A stretch of DNA of 64,000 nucleotides from a candidate division KSB1 bacterium (GTDB lineage: Bacteria > Zhuqueibacterota > JdFR-76 > DREG01), in the NCBI GenBank assembly GCA_022566355.1, contig JADFJB010000003.1, forward strand, positions 23,501-87,500, written 5' to 3'. A model generated the notes under the pieces. The model was not told the origin of the DNA. It saw nothing but the letters and a program-made list of their open reading frames with translations, and did not search any database. This document shows positions 53,330-62,669 of the stretch, one piece after another (the stretch's first letter is position 1; every line of letters begins with the position of its first letter). The position numbers and the translations under genes were made by a program.

Positions 53330-53385
53330 GGAGATTCCTTAAAGATAACGTTTAACTTTTTTAATTAGAATAGGATAGAATTAAT

Positions 53386-54732
53386 ATGAGTAGTGAAGTA
53401 CGCCTGCCGGAACTTGGGGAAAACATTGAAGCTGGTGACATTATCCAGGTTTTGGTTTCGGTTGGAGATACCATCGATCTGGAGCAGCCAATTATAGAAC
53501 TTGAAACGGATAAAGCTGTGGTTGAAGTTCCATCCCCGGTAAGTGGTAAAGTAACCAAAATTCATGTCAAGGCTGGTGAAAGTTTAAAAGTGGGTGCTGT
53601 AGTTTTATTAGTCGATGTAAATAGTGGGGATACGATTGCAGGAAAACAGGAAGCTGTCGAAGACGCGCCAACAAAAGAAGAAGCCAAAGATGTTATTGAA
53701 TCAGAACCACATGAACCAGATAAGCCGGTTGAACAAAGTTCGAGTGCTGAAATCAAACCGGAAGCTGCCGAAGTTCCACAGGTCGAAGCCAAACTGCCAG
53801 TAGAGAAACCCATTGACAGACCTTCAGGACCAAGAAATGTTGCACCTGCAGCTCCTTCAGTTCGTCGACTCGCGCGTGAGATTGGCATCGATATTAATCA
53901 AGTAGCAGGGTCCGGACCATCAGGACGAATTTCTGCTGACGATATAAAGAATCATTCCAAGAAATTGTTGCAAGGCGGTTCACCATTGGCGTCTGTTCAG
54001 GTTGAAATTTTACCTGATTTTTCCAAATGGGGCGAAATCGAACGAAAACCGATGAGCAACGTTCGCAGGAAGACGGCTCACCACTTAAGTTATGCCTGGG
54101 CGACCATACCCCATGTTACCCAATATGACAAGGCAGACATCACCAATGTTGAAAAATTCAGAAAAGAGTTTGGCAAGAAAGTTGAGCAAGCTGGTGCAAA
54201 ATTAACAACGACTGCAATCCTGATAAAAATTGTTGCTTCTGCATTAAAGCTTTATCAACAATTTAATGCCAGTGTCGATATGGCGAACAATGAAATTATT
54301 TACAAAAACTACCTTCATATTGGAGTGGCGGTAGACACTGAGAGGGGATTATTGGTACCGGTAATCCGGAATGTCGATCAGAAAAATATTATAGAAATCT
54401 CAATTGAACTAGCAGAGTTAGCGGCAAAAGCCAGGGATAAAAAAATATCACTTGAAGAAATGCAAGGTGCATCCTTTACTATTTCTAACCTTGGTGGATT
54501 GGGAGGCACTTATTTCTCCCCTGTTATCAATTCTCCGGAAGTTGCTATTCTCGGCGTCTCACGTGGTAAAATGGAGCCGGTTTACATTGATGGAGAATTT
54601 ATTCCAAGGTTGATGCTGCCACTCTCATTATCTTACGATCACCGCGTCATAGATGGCGCTGAGGCAGTAAGATTTTTAAGATGGACCGTTGGCGCTCTTG
54701 AGCAGCCGTTCCTGATTTCTCTGGAGGGCTAA
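53386..54732 (+). CDS. aceF: Pyruvate dehydrogenase E2, dihydrolipoamide acetyltransferase
   Basis: 448 residues. One lipoyl domain (1-80) with lipoylated K43 in 'ELETDKAVVEVP'; an Ala/Pro/Glu-rich linker; an E1/E3-binding domain near 155-195 (PSVRRLAREIGIDINQVAGSG); the catalytic core from 215 with H419-x3-D423-G in 'YDHRVIDGAEAVRFL'. It transfers the acetyl group to CoA. One lipoyl domain is fewer than in E. coli AceF. AGGAT precedes the ATG. Confidence 0.95.
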   Translation: MSSEVRLPELGENIEAGDIIQVLVSVGDTIDLEQPIIELETDKAVVEVPSPVSGKVTKIHVKAGESLKVGAVVLLVDVNSGDTIAGKQEAVEDAPTKEEAKDVIESEPHEPDKPVEQSSSAEIKPEAAEVPQVEAKLPVEKPIDRPSGPRNVAPAAPSVRRLAREIGIDINQVAGSGPSGRISADDIKNHSKKLLQGGSPLASVQVEILPDFSKWGEIERKPMSNVRRKTAHHLSYAWATIPHVTQYDKADITNVEKFRKEFGKKVEQAGAKLTTTAILIKIVASALKLYQQFNASVDMANNEIIYKNYLHIGVAVDTERGLLVPVIRNVDQKNIIEISIELAELAAKARDKKISLEEMQGASFTISNLGGLGGTYFSPVINSPEVAILGVSRGKMEPVYIDGEFIPRLMLPLSLSYDHRVIDGAEAVRFLRWTVGALEQPFLISLEG

Positions 54733-54798
54733 AATACATTCCTCTCTTCCTTATGTTTTTCACTATAAATCACTATTTAATATTCTTGGAGATGAAGA

Positions 54799-56226
54799 AT
54801 GACTGACAACGCTAATTCCATTCAATTGGTCATTATTGGCGCTGGACCTGGTGGTTATGCCGCGGCATATTTAGCTGCTGATTTAGGTATGAAGGTTACT
54901 CTTATAGATAAAGAAGCCAACCCTGGTGGGGTTTGCTTATACGTCGGATGTATTCCATCGAAAGCACTGCTGCACGTTGCTAAAGTGATTACAGAAGCCG
55001 AGGAGGCAAAGGATTGGGGTTTGGAATTCTCTACTCCAAAAATTGATATTGATAAAATGCGTGAATGGAAAAATCAGGTTGTCGGGAAACTTACCGGCGG
55101 ACTAGGTCAAATGAACAAACAGCGTAAAGTTAACTATATTCAGGGCAGCGCAAAATTTCTAAATAATAAGTCACTTCATATTTCCAAAAGCGATGGCAGT
55201 GAAGAACAACTAACTTTTGAGAATGCGATTATCGCAACTGGCTCTCGACCATCAGTTATTCCAAGTTTGAGTATCGATTCACCAAACGTATTGAATTCTA
55301 CAACAGCTTTGGAAATTAAAAAAATTCCGAAAACCATGTTGGTCATTGGCGGCGGATATATTGGGCTTGAACTTGGGACTGTATATGCGGCGCTTGGAAC
55401 AAAAGTTTCTGTTGTTGAAATGATGCCTGGATTGTTGCCAGGCGCCGATCTGGATTTGGTCAGGCAATTGAATAAAAGGTTGTCAAGAAAATTTGATAGC
55501 ATAATGCTGGAAACCACAGTAACGGAAATTAAGGAGACAAAATCCGGGATCAAGGTAAAATTTGAAGGTAAGAATGCTTCGGAAGGAGAAAAGATTTATG
55601 AAAACGTTTTGGTTTCGGTTGGCCGACGTCCAAATTCTGAAGACTTTGGTTTAGAGAATACAACGGTAAAAGTGAATGAAAAGGGTTTCATCGAAATTGA
55701 TGCCCAGAGACGAACTGCTGAACCATCAATTTATGCAATTGGTGATGTTGCCGGAGAGCCGATGTTGGCACACAAAGCATCTCATGAGGGTCGTACAGCA
55801 GTTGAGGTAATCGCAGGTCATAAAGTGGCCTTTGAACCGGCAGCCATTCCTGCCGTTGTTTTTACTGATCCGGAGTTAGCCTGGTGTGGACTAACTGAAA
55901 ACGAAGCAAAAGAACAAAATATTGAAGTTGAAATTGCCAGTTTTCCCTGGGCTGCTTCAGGAAGAGCAATAACACTGGGGCGCAGTGATGGATTAACGAA
56001 ATTAATCATCGATCCGAAGTCAAAACAGGTTTTAGGAGTTGGGGTTGTTGGGCCGGGAGCCGGGGAGCTTATCGCAGAAGGTGTATTGGCCATCGAGATG
56101 GCTGCGATTGTTGATGATATCAAGTTAACGATTCATCCACATCCAACGTTAACCGAGACAATCATGGAATCAGCAGAGGTTTTTTTCGGTCAGAGCACGC
56201 ATGTGTATAAGCCAAAGAGGAGATAA
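54799..56226 (+). CDS. lpdA: Dihydrolipoyl dehydrogenase (E3)
   Basis: 475 residues. FAD site 'VIIGAGPGGYAAAYLAADLG', redox disulfide C46/C51 in 'GGVCLYVGCIPSKALLH' (Tyr where Asn is usual), NAD site 'MLVIGGGYIGLELG', second FAD motif 'SIYAIGDVAGEPMLAHKA' and the catalytic 'HPHPTLTE'. It reoxidises lipoamide with NAD+. Last gene of the pyruvate dehydrogenase operon; a palindrome starting two bases after the stop may act as terminator. Confidence 0.95.
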   Translation: MTDNANSIQLVIIGAGPGGYAAAYLAADLGMKVTLIDKEANPGGVCLYVGCIPSKALLHVAKVITEAEEAKDWGLEFSTPKIDIDKMREWKNQVVGKLTGGLGQMNKQRKVNYIQGSAKFLNNKSLHISKSDGSEEQLTFENAIIATGSRPSVIPSLSIDSPNVLNSTTALEIKKIPKTMLVIGGGYIGLELGTVYAALGTKVSVVEMMPGLLPGADLDLVRQLNKRLSRKFDSIMLETTVTEIKETKSGIKVKFEGKNASEGEKIYENVLVSVGRRPNSEDFGLENTTVKVNEKGFIEIDAQRRTAEPSIYAIGDVAGEPMLAHKASHEGRTAVEVIAGHKVAFEPAAIPAVVFTDPELAWCGLTENEAKEQNIEVEIASFPWAASGRAITLGRSDGLTKLIIDPKSKQVLGVGVVGPGAGELIAEGVLAIEMAAIVDDIKLTIHPHPTLTETIMESAEVFFGQSTHVYKPKRR

Positions 56227-56227
56227 T

Positions 56228-56254
56228 CCTCTCAGACTTTAAAAACCTGAGAGG
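56228..56254. repeat. REP-type palindrome, copy 1
   Basis: CCTCTCAG at the left pairs with CTGAGAGG at the right around an A/T-rich loop. It lies between lpdA and the transposase and shares arms with the copies at 56889 and 58901. Confidence 0.8.
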
Positions 56255-56272
56255 TTTGTGTCCACAACCGTT

Positions 56273-56875
56273 ATGTCACAATCATTTGAGGTAGGCAAAT
56301 ACTATCATATTTTTAACCGTGGCAACAATCGAGAAAGGACCTTCTTTTCTGACGAGAACTATGCATACTTCCTTAAAAAATTTGATCAATATTTATCTCC
56401 TTATTTAGAAGTTTATTCATATTGTCTATTGTTTAATCATTTCCATCTTCTGGTCAGGGTGAAAGACCATGAAAACCCCTCAGGTCTTCAAGACCTGAGG
56501 GGTTTAGATTATCAGCGCAATCCAGTCAGCCAGGCGTTCTCCAACTTGTTTAACGCGTATACAAAAGCCATCAACAAACAGGAAAACCGCACTGGAAGTA
56601 TTTTCCAGAAAAAGTTCAAGAAAATTGAAATTGATAAAGATAGTTACTTAATTCGAATGATATACTATATTCACAGGAACCCGGTCCATCATGGGATTTG
56701 TGAACAATTATGGGACTATCATTGGAGTTCCTATTATCGCATGACAGATGACAAGCAGACAAAATTAAAGAGGCGGGAGGTGCTGGATTGGTTTGGAGGT
56801 AAGACGGAATTTGTCAATTATCATCAGTCTATGTTGGTTGATTTTAGGGAAGTACAGAAATATTTGATTGAATAG
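56273..56875 (+). CDS. REP-associated tyrosine transposase (TnpA-REP)
   Basis: About 200 residues starting at MSQSFEVGKYYHIFNRG; an in-frame GTG five codons upstream is less likely. HUH motif in 'YCLLFNHFHLLVRV', then 'FSNLFNAYTKAINKQENRTGSIFQKKFKK' and 'YYIHRNPVHHG', with the nucleophilic Tyr in the 'LIRMIYYIH' helix. HUH single-strand transposases of the Y1 class (PF01797) recognise REP palindromes. Such palindromes lie on both sides and one lies inside this gene, encoding NPSGLQDLRGL. The gene appears intact, in contrast to the copy at 19 kb. Confidence 0.9.
   Translation: MSQSFEVGKYYHIFNRGNNRERTFFSDENYAYFLKKFDQYLSPYLEVYSYCLLFNHFHLLVRVKDHENPSGLQDLRGLDYQRNPVSQAFSNLFNAYTKAINKQENRTGSIFQKKFKKIEIDKDSYLIRMIYYIHRNPVHHGICEQLWDYHWSSYYRMTDDKQTKLKRREVLDWFGGKTEFVNYHQSMLVDFREVQKYLIE
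56473..56505. repeat. 33-bp perfect palindrome inside the transposase gene
   Basis: Two 16-base arms, AAACCCCTCAGGTCTT and its exact reverse complement, surround one C. It is in frame in the transposase and supplies the peptide NPSGLQDLRGL, between the HUH region and the rest of the family sequence. The core CCTCAGG is related to the flanking REP copies. Confidence 0.9.
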
Positions 56876-56888
56876 GAGTATCCAGATA

Positions 56889-56921
56889 AAACCTCTCAGG
56901 TTTTGGAAACCTGAGAGGTTT
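56889..56921. repeat. REP-type palindrome, copy 2
   Basis: 15-base arms AAACCTCTCAGGTTT and reverse complement with a TGG loop, directly after the transposase stop. Near-identical to the copy at 58901-58927. Confidence 0.9.
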
Positions 56922-56971
56922 GGGAAAATATAAATCCTAGCAAAACGAAAAAGATAAATCATAATAAAGAG

Positions 56972-58897
56972 ATGAGTCGCTATAAAAATAAAATTCATTC
57001 TAGGCCAATTTTTCAGTATGAAACAGGTCAATCAGGCTTACCCTTAAAAATTTCTAAATCAAATTATTTTCCAACACAAATACCAAATGCAGATCTTACT
57101 GCTCTAGCTAGTAATAGTAATAAGGCTACATCATCAAAATATAGTACGATTTTTACCGGACTTGCTGCAGCGGCATTCTTATTTTATTTGAATATAGGAG
57201 CAAAAAGTCAAGGTGCACAAAATAATGCTAATCAACTGCTGAATAGCTCACAACATTCATCAGAATCATATAATAAGAAGCATGGTCAACTTGCAAAAAC
57301 AACGGCAACAGCAGATATAACTATTGAAATGTTACATAATGGTTCTGGAATGCCCTTACCTGGAGTGCAAGTTTCTCTTGAAGGAATAACTAACAGTTTT
57401 TCTTATAGCGGTCAAACTGGTTTAGATGGAAAAATAATTTTTCAAGATGTCTTTACTGATGTTAAGGATAATAATGGAGGACCACCTCTTGATTTTTCAC
57501 TTACTGAAGCATATCCTAGTGTTACAAAAGGTCAATCCCAATTCCAGTTTTATCTTTCAAAACGCGAAGTAGTAAATGTCAAACTAATAAATGTAAGGGG
57601 TCGAGAAGTAGCATCACAAAAAAATGTAGAGCTCAATCCAGGAAATTATGAATCGTAAATTGATTTTAGAGGAGTTGCAAAAGGACGGTATTGGTTAATT
57701 GTTGAAACAGCAGAAGGTGCCATTTCAAAAATGATCACGTACAGAGGAAAATTCCGACAAGGAAAAGCATCAATTGCAACACCGTACTCTGCTACTACTA
57801 TTTTTTCAGGAAGCTTATCAAAAAAAAATAATGAAGTGAAACCGTATGGTATAAACGAATTATACAAACTTTTGGCAACAAAAGATGGATTCATCAATGT
57901 TATGGACACCTTAAAAGTAAAGGGCCCTGCAGAATTCACGAGAAGCATGGATGCTATAAACATCATGCTATATTTTCAATTGTTAGAAGCTGTTACAAAC
58001 GATACTTTGCGAAATGTTACTATTTACCGTGCCAATGGAACACCTTTGGGGAAAACTAACCAAGATGGATTCGCATCAGACATTACCATAGCAGAAAATG
58101 ACAAAGAAATAATTATTGGAGATGGATCGCAAATTCTGCCGCTTTATTACGCTATTGTGCCTAATGGTGCAACCGATAGTTTAGGAGTGTTGTATGCTTT
58201 CGATAGAGATTTTCCTGTGAGAAAAGTAATTAAAATACAAAATGATGGTATAATTGACGAGAACGCCCCAAACATCAGCGCTCATCTTACGGATTTTTCA
58301 CCAGAAATTGTAAAAAACGGCATTGTCCCCATGAAATATTTCAATGCTGATGATTCTAAATTTAATGAATTATTAGCATTAGTGAAAAATATTAATGTTC
58401 ATGCACTTAAAAGCACTCATGGTAAGTATCAAATTGAATTGCCAGATATGAATACAAACTGGTATCATAGAACAGTAAATTCTATACAAGATGAAGTTGC
58501 ATTAAGAGATTCTCTAAAAGCTGACTTAGGTACACCATTTTTTTATTTATTTGCTAAATTTGGTTTGGCAAATTCATCAGGAGCTAATGACAATCCATTA
58601 AGTTCAATTGGTCCTCATTACGCAACAAGCGGGAGAATTATCACAACGTCATTACATCCTGGAACAGTGTTTGAAGAATTTATTACTTTCATTATGCTAA
58701 TGCAAGGTGAAACCCCGGATCCGAAATACGAATTCACAATATTTAGTGGAGGTCCGAATACAGATTCTTTCCCAACACTATTAAATTATAGAGGGAGACA
58801 AATACCAGTTGAAGAAATAATGGGAGCAAAATTCAAATTTGAAGCAGGTACAAAACTAGAACTATTTAAAGCAAGTACACCACAGAGTTCCAGGTAG
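56972..58897 (+). pseudogene. Exported surface protein with an in-frame stop
   Basis: One 642-codon frame broken by a TAA at 57656. An N-terminal hydrophobic segment (FTGLAAAAFLFYLNIG, about 50-66) probably directs export, followed by 'GMPLPGVQVSLEGITNSFSY', a carboxypeptidase-regulatory-like beta-sandwich. Next, 'NVKLINVRGREVASQKNVEL' continues across the stop as DFRGVAKGRYWLIVETAEG, which resembles the T9SS C-terminal sorting fold but lies in the middle of the protein. The 390 residues after it are not recognised. It is enclosed by REP palindromes on both sides. Either half could still be translated; the downstream one has an ATG at 57731 without SD. Confidence 0.7.
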
Positions 58898-58900
58898 AGA

Positions 58901-58927
58901 CCTCTCAGGTTTTGGAAACCTGAGAGG
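58901..58927. repeat. REP-type palindrome, copy 3
   Basis: CCTCTCAGGTTT and AAACCTGAGAGG around TGG, three bases after the surface-protein stop and 18 bp before the convergent tyrS stop. It could terminate transcription from either side. Confidence 0.9.
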
Positions 58928-58944
58928 TTTGGTTTGATTACTCG

Positions 58945-60165
58945 TTATTTCACAACTATTCTCAAGAACCTGCGCTTTCCCACTTTAACGATGGTTTCTT
59001 CCGTTGGTGCTAGTTCATAATCCGGATCCGAGATTCTTTCGCCATTCAAACTAACAGCCCCTTGTTGAATGAGCCGTCTGGCCTCACCATTTGAAGATGT
59101 TAAACCTTGGGAAGAGAGAAGTTTTACAATCCAGATTTTTCCGGAAGATGCGTCGTATTTATATTCAGGCATCTCACTTGGCAGCGATTTTTCTCGAAAA
59201 ACACGATTGAATTCCTCTTCTGCTTTTTTGGCCTGTGAATCTCCATGATAGGTTTTGGCAATTTCAAACGCAAGTCTGGCTTTGATTTCACGGGGGTTGA
59301 TCTTTGGGTCTTCAAGCTGTGTCTTAATTTTGGGAAGTTCAGAATCGGGTATGTTCGTTGCGAGTTCAAAATAGGTTAAGATCATGTTGTCAGTAATAGA
59401 CATGGTTTTACCATACATTTCTGTCGGTGACTCATTGATACCGATATAATTACCCAGGCTCTTACTCATTTTCTCGACACCATCCAACCCGACCAGTAAC
59501 GGCAGGGTCAGGATAACTTGCGGCTCAAGCCCGTACTCGCGCATAATATCCCTGCCAACCAGCAAATTAAATTTTTGGTCTGTCCCGCCTAGCTCAACAT
59601 CAGCCTTGAGTGCAACGGAATCATACGCCTGGGCAAGAGGATAGAGGAATTCCATTACCGAAATTGGACGATGATCATTATAGCGTTTTGAGAAATCATC
59701 CCGTTCCAGCATCCTGGCAACAGTGTACTTTGATGTTAATGTCAAAATGTCTTCGAAATTTAACGGCAGTAACCACCGGCTATTAAAATCGATCACGGTT
59801 TTATCCGGGTCGAGAACTTTGAATATCTGCTTTTTGTAGGTTTCCGCATTCTGTCGAATCTCTTCCCGGGTCATCCTCTTACGCATCTCCTTCTTACCGG
59901 ATGGATCACCAATCATACCCGTAAAATCGCCGATCAAAAAGATAACGGTATGACCCAAATCCTGGAATTGTTTCAACTTCCGAATTGAAACCATATGTCC
60001 AAGATGTAAATCAGGCGCGGTTGGGTCAAAACCTTCCTTAATGATGAGCGGTTTGTTTTCCTTTATTGATTTCTCAATTTTTAGGATTAATTCTTCTTCT
60101 GGAATTATTTCTTCCGCACCTCTACGAAGGTGGTGCATTTGTTCTTCAACGCTAGGGAATGACAA
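58945..60165 (-). CDS. tyrS: Tyrosyl-tRNA synthetase
   Basis: 406 residues from a TTG start. Class I signatures are 'PDLHLGHM' (HIGH) and 'EKMSKSLGN' (KMSKS), with '[21 protein letters not shown]' between. A C-terminal S4 RNA-binding domain ([20 protein letters not shown]) closes the protein. Length and spacing fit the TyrZ-like bacterial subgroup. It charges tRNA-Tyr. About 300 bp separate it from smpB upstream. Confidence 0.95.
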   Translation of the reverse strand: MSFPSVEEQMHHLRRGAEEIIPEEELILKIEKSIKENKPLIIKEGFDPTAPDLHLGHMVSIRKLKQFQDLGHTVIFLIGDFTGMIGDPSGKKEMRKRMTREEIRQNAETYKKQIFKVLDPDKTVIDFNSRWLLPLNFEDILTLTSKYTVARMLERDDFSKRYNDHRPISVMEFLYPLAQAYDSVALKADVELGGTDQKFNLLVGRDIMREYGLEPQVILTLPLLVGLDGVEKMSKSLGNYIGINESPTEMYGKTMSITDNMILTYFELATNIPDSELPKIKTQLEDPKINPREIKARLAFEIAKTYHGDSQAKKAEEEFNRVFREKSLPSEMPEYKYDASSGKIWIVKLLSSQGLTSSNGEARRLIQQGAVSLNGERISDPDYELAPTEETIVKVGKRRFLRIVVK

Positions 60166-60240
60166 ACTAATTTACTCTCTTTAGGTAAATAATTGATTAA
60201 ATCTTAGATTTATGATCCTCAAGACCAAATGCGAAATCCG

Positions 60241-60305
60241 AATTTCTAATTTCTAATTTCTAATTTCTAATTTCTAATTTCTAATTTCTAATTTCTAATT
60301 TCTAA
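60241..60305. repeat. AATTTCT heptanucleotide array
   Basis: About nine perfect tandem copies of a 7-base unit (AATTTCT) upstream of tyrS, followed by AAACAAATTACAAATTCC, a string shared with 41.04 kb. The array sits within the tyrS leader and could change length by slippage. Confidence 0.92.
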
Positions 60306-60463
60306 ACAAATTACAAATTCCAATATTTAATTCAACAAACCACTTTTACTTTATTTGTTCTAACATATTGTGATTTAGTAATTTTTATTTGCTTCGGATT
60401 TCGTATTTAGAGATTCGGAATTCCTAACATTCTTAAATTAAACTTTCAAACAACTCAATATGA

Positions 60464-60931
60464 TTAAAATCGTACCTTGTGTTTTATTTCTCTTCTTAAC
60501 TCACGATCTAAATCACGTTTCTGAATATCTGTTCGGTGGTCATATTCTTTTTTGCCTTTGGCTAACCCTAACTCAATTTTAACCCGGCCTCGTTTTAGAT
60601 ATACTTTTAGCGGTATCAGGGTTAAACCTTTTTCAATAATTTTTCCTGTTAGTTTATCAATCTCTTTTCTGTGTAGAAGCAATTTTCGAGTTCGTGTAGG
60701 TTCATGGTTGTGTATATTGCCATGAGAATATTCATGAATATGAATTCCATATAAAAAGACTTCACCCTTATTTATCGATGCGTAACTATCTTTAATATTG
60801 ATTTTTGCCTGTCGCACGGATTTAACTTCAGTTCCGGTTAAAACAATACCTGCTTCATACTTTTCCAAAATATTGTAATCGTGTCTAGCCTTTCTATTTA
60901 TGGCTATTATTTTAATGTCACTGTCCTTCAT
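60464..60931 (-). CDS. smpB: SsrA-binding protein SmpB
   Basis: 155 residues: 'INRKARHDYNILEKYEAGIVLTGTEVKSVRQ', 'IHEYSHGNIHNHEPTRTRKLLLHRKEI' and the basic tail 'KKEYDHRTDIQKRDLDRELRR' are all family hallmarks. SmpB binds tmRNA to rescue stalled ribosomes. No tmRNA gene was seen in the window. It begins six bases after uppP, so the two are co-transcribed. Confidence 0.96.
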   Translation of the reverse strand: MKDSDIKIIAINRKARHDYNILEKYEAGIVLTGTEVKSVRQAKINIKDSYASINKGEVFLYGIHIHEYSHGNIHNHEPTRTRKLLLHRKEIDKLTGKIIEKGLTLIPLKVYLKRGRVKIELGLAKGKKEYDHRTDIQKRDLDRELRREIKHKVRF

Positions 60932-60937
60932 AATAAA

Positions 60938-61750
60938 TCAATAAAAATAAATGGCTCCAACAATACCTGCAGCAAAGCAATAATATGCAAAATAACTTAT
61001 TTTTCCTTTACGGATTGCATTTAACAAAAATCGAATTGCCCAATACCCGGAAATAAAAGCAACAAATGTTCCAATCAACATCGGAAAGAATTGTTCAAAT
61101 TTAGGGGATTGCTCCAATAAATCAAAAAACTTCAAAATTGTTGCACCGAAGATAACCGGTAACGATAATAGGAAAGAAAACCGAGCCGCTTCATTTTTGT
61201 TTAAACCCATAAACATAGCCATGCAGATTGTAGAACCGGATCGGGAAATACCCGGAATGATCGCAAATGCTTGAGCCAAACCCATTACCATTGCGTCCGG
61301 AAGTTTGACGGATGAGTGTTTAGTAGATGTCAAGTTCGTAGCAAGCAAAATACCTCCGGTAATGAGAAGCATTATTGATACCCAAAAAGGTAACGAAAAA
61401 ATATTTTCCAAAAAATCAATAAAAAATAGACCAACAATTGCTGCAGGAATAGATGCTAAAATAATGTAAGTCGCAATTTTGAAATCCGAATTTTCTTTGA
61501 AATAATACTTAGGATTTGAAAGATTCTTAAAGAAACCAAATACAGAGATTGTCATTTTGAAAATGTCAGCTTTGAAAACTAACACAACAGCCATTAAAGT
61601 TCCAAAATGGACAAATACTTCAAATGTGATGTTTTGGTGATGCAAACCCAACAAATGTTGTGTTAAAACCAAATGGCCGGAACTGCTTACCGGCAGGAAT
61701 TCAGTCAATCCTTGTACCAATCCTAATAAAATCGCTTCATACCAACTCAT
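60938..61750 (-). CDS. uppP: Undecaprenyl-diphosphatase
   Basis: 270 residues with eight hydrophobic helices. The two BacA/UppP signatures are 'GLVQGLTEFLPVSSSGHL' and 'PGISRSGSTICMAMFMGL', with the catalytic Glu/Ser/Arg. The enzyme recycles undecaprenyl pyrophosphate for cell-wall synthesis and confers bacitracin tolerance. It is first in a uppP-smpB transcript. Confidence 0.95.
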   Translation of the reverse strand: MSWYEAILLGLVQGLTEFLPVSSSGHLVLTQHLLGLHHQNITFEVFVHFGTLMAVVLVFKADIFKMTISVFGFFKNLSNPKYYFKENSDFKIATYIILASIPAAIVGLFFIDFLENIFSLPFWVSIMLLITGGILLATNLTSTKHSSVKLPDAMVMGLAQAFAIIPGISRSGSTICMAMFMGLNKNEAARFSFLLSLPVIFGATILKFFDLLEQSPKFEQFFPMLIGTFVAFISGYWAIRFLLNAIRKGKISYFAYYCFAAGIVGAIYFY

Positions 61751-61855
61751 TGATCATGTCTGACTTTTTGGTTGATCGTGTAATCAATAACAGGCTGAAG
61801 GATAAGTGTTTTAATAGTTAAGTTCAAGATATAAATAAAGTAATGGTATAAGCAT

Positions 61856-61887
61856 AAAAAAAGCTCCGACTTTAAAGAGGACGGAGC
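61856..61887 (-). terminator. Intrinsic terminator of the beta-barrel gene
   Basis: On the reverse strand GCTCCG pairs with CGGAGC across a 13-base loop (extra pairing of TTTAAAG) and is followed by seven T. It lies just after the stop of the gene ending at 61918. Confidence 0.85.
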
Positions 61888-61917
61888 TTATTAGTGAGGT
61901 ACTTAAAATTGATAGGG

Positions 61918-62487
61918 TCAATTTCCCATTGCGAAGATTACGCCACCAGTAATGGCCCAATAATCAATACCACCCAAATTATACTTAAATTCTGCCCGCC
62001 CAGTTGCTTTAGGGGAAAGTTCTAAATCCACTCCGCCGGCGACACTAATTGAAAGATCTGTCGTTGAGGCAGATCGAGATCCAGATAGAAATCCTCCTAA
62101 ATCAAAATCGAAACCAACTTTTGACCTGATAAACCCAAGTCCGGCTGCAACATATGGGGCAGCTTTGGATTCATTCGGAAAATAATAATAACCCATTGCA
62201 GCAATCGTTAATGCGGAAAAATCAACCTCTGCACTTGAACTGCCATCTGAGCTGCCTATAGATTTGGACCAATAATCAACAAATGCACCAAATCGAATGG
62301 CGTCTGTAATATTTCCCAGATCAACTAATCCGCCAAACATAATTGGACTACCATCAACGCCATCAGGTCCCGCAATACCAAACTTAGCGCCTACACCCTT
62401 AAACCCAATATTCATCTGTCCGTAAGACATACCTGTTAAGCTTAAAATAAATATAGCTATAGCAAGCAATCTAAAAATGGATTTCAT
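61918..62487 (-). CDS. Outer-membrane beta-barrel protein
   Basis: 189 residues with a signal peptide ending GMSYGQ and a GAGGAGG site. An eight-strand-like barrel: 'GAKFGIAGPDG', 'IRFGAFVDYWSK', 'ALTIAAMGYYYFP', 'PYVAAGLGFIRSKVGFDF', ending 'WAITGGVIFAMGN'. OmpA/OmpW-like size without a peptidoglycan domain. Function unknown. It is flanked by its own intrinsic terminator, so it is a monocistronic unit. Confidence 0.85.
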   Translation of the reverse strand: MKSIFRLLAIAIFILSLTGMSYGQMNIGFKGVGAKFGIAGPDGVDGSPIMFGGLVDLGNITDAIRFGAFVDYWSKSIGSSDGSSSAEVDFSALTIAAMGYYYFPNESKAAPYVAAGLGFIRSKVGFDFDLGGFLSGSRSASTTDLSISVAGGVDLELSPKATGRAEFKYNLGGIDYWAITGGVIFAMGN

Positions 62488-62622
62488 TATACCTCCTCCA
62501 TTAGGTTAGTGATTAATATATTTTTATTTTGAAAGTGCACAATTTAGCGATTTATTCGTCTATTGTCAATTTATTTGTTATCTGAGCAGTAATAATTATT
62601 TTCATCTAAATGCATATCAAAT

Positions 62623-62649
62623 AAAAAACCCTGCTGTTGAAGCAGGGTT
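62623..62649 (-). terminator. Intrinsic terminator of the TPR lipoprotein gene
   Basis: Reverse-strand stem AACCCTGCT / AGCAGGGTT with a five-base loop followed by six T, 20 bp after the stop codon of the TPR gene. Confidence 0.88.
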
Positions 62650-62669
62650 CTTAGTAATTCTATTTTCTT

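Noticed and set aside
55176-55553. 125-codon antisense ORF in lpdA
   Set aside because: Shadow of the dihydrolipoyl dehydrogenase frame.
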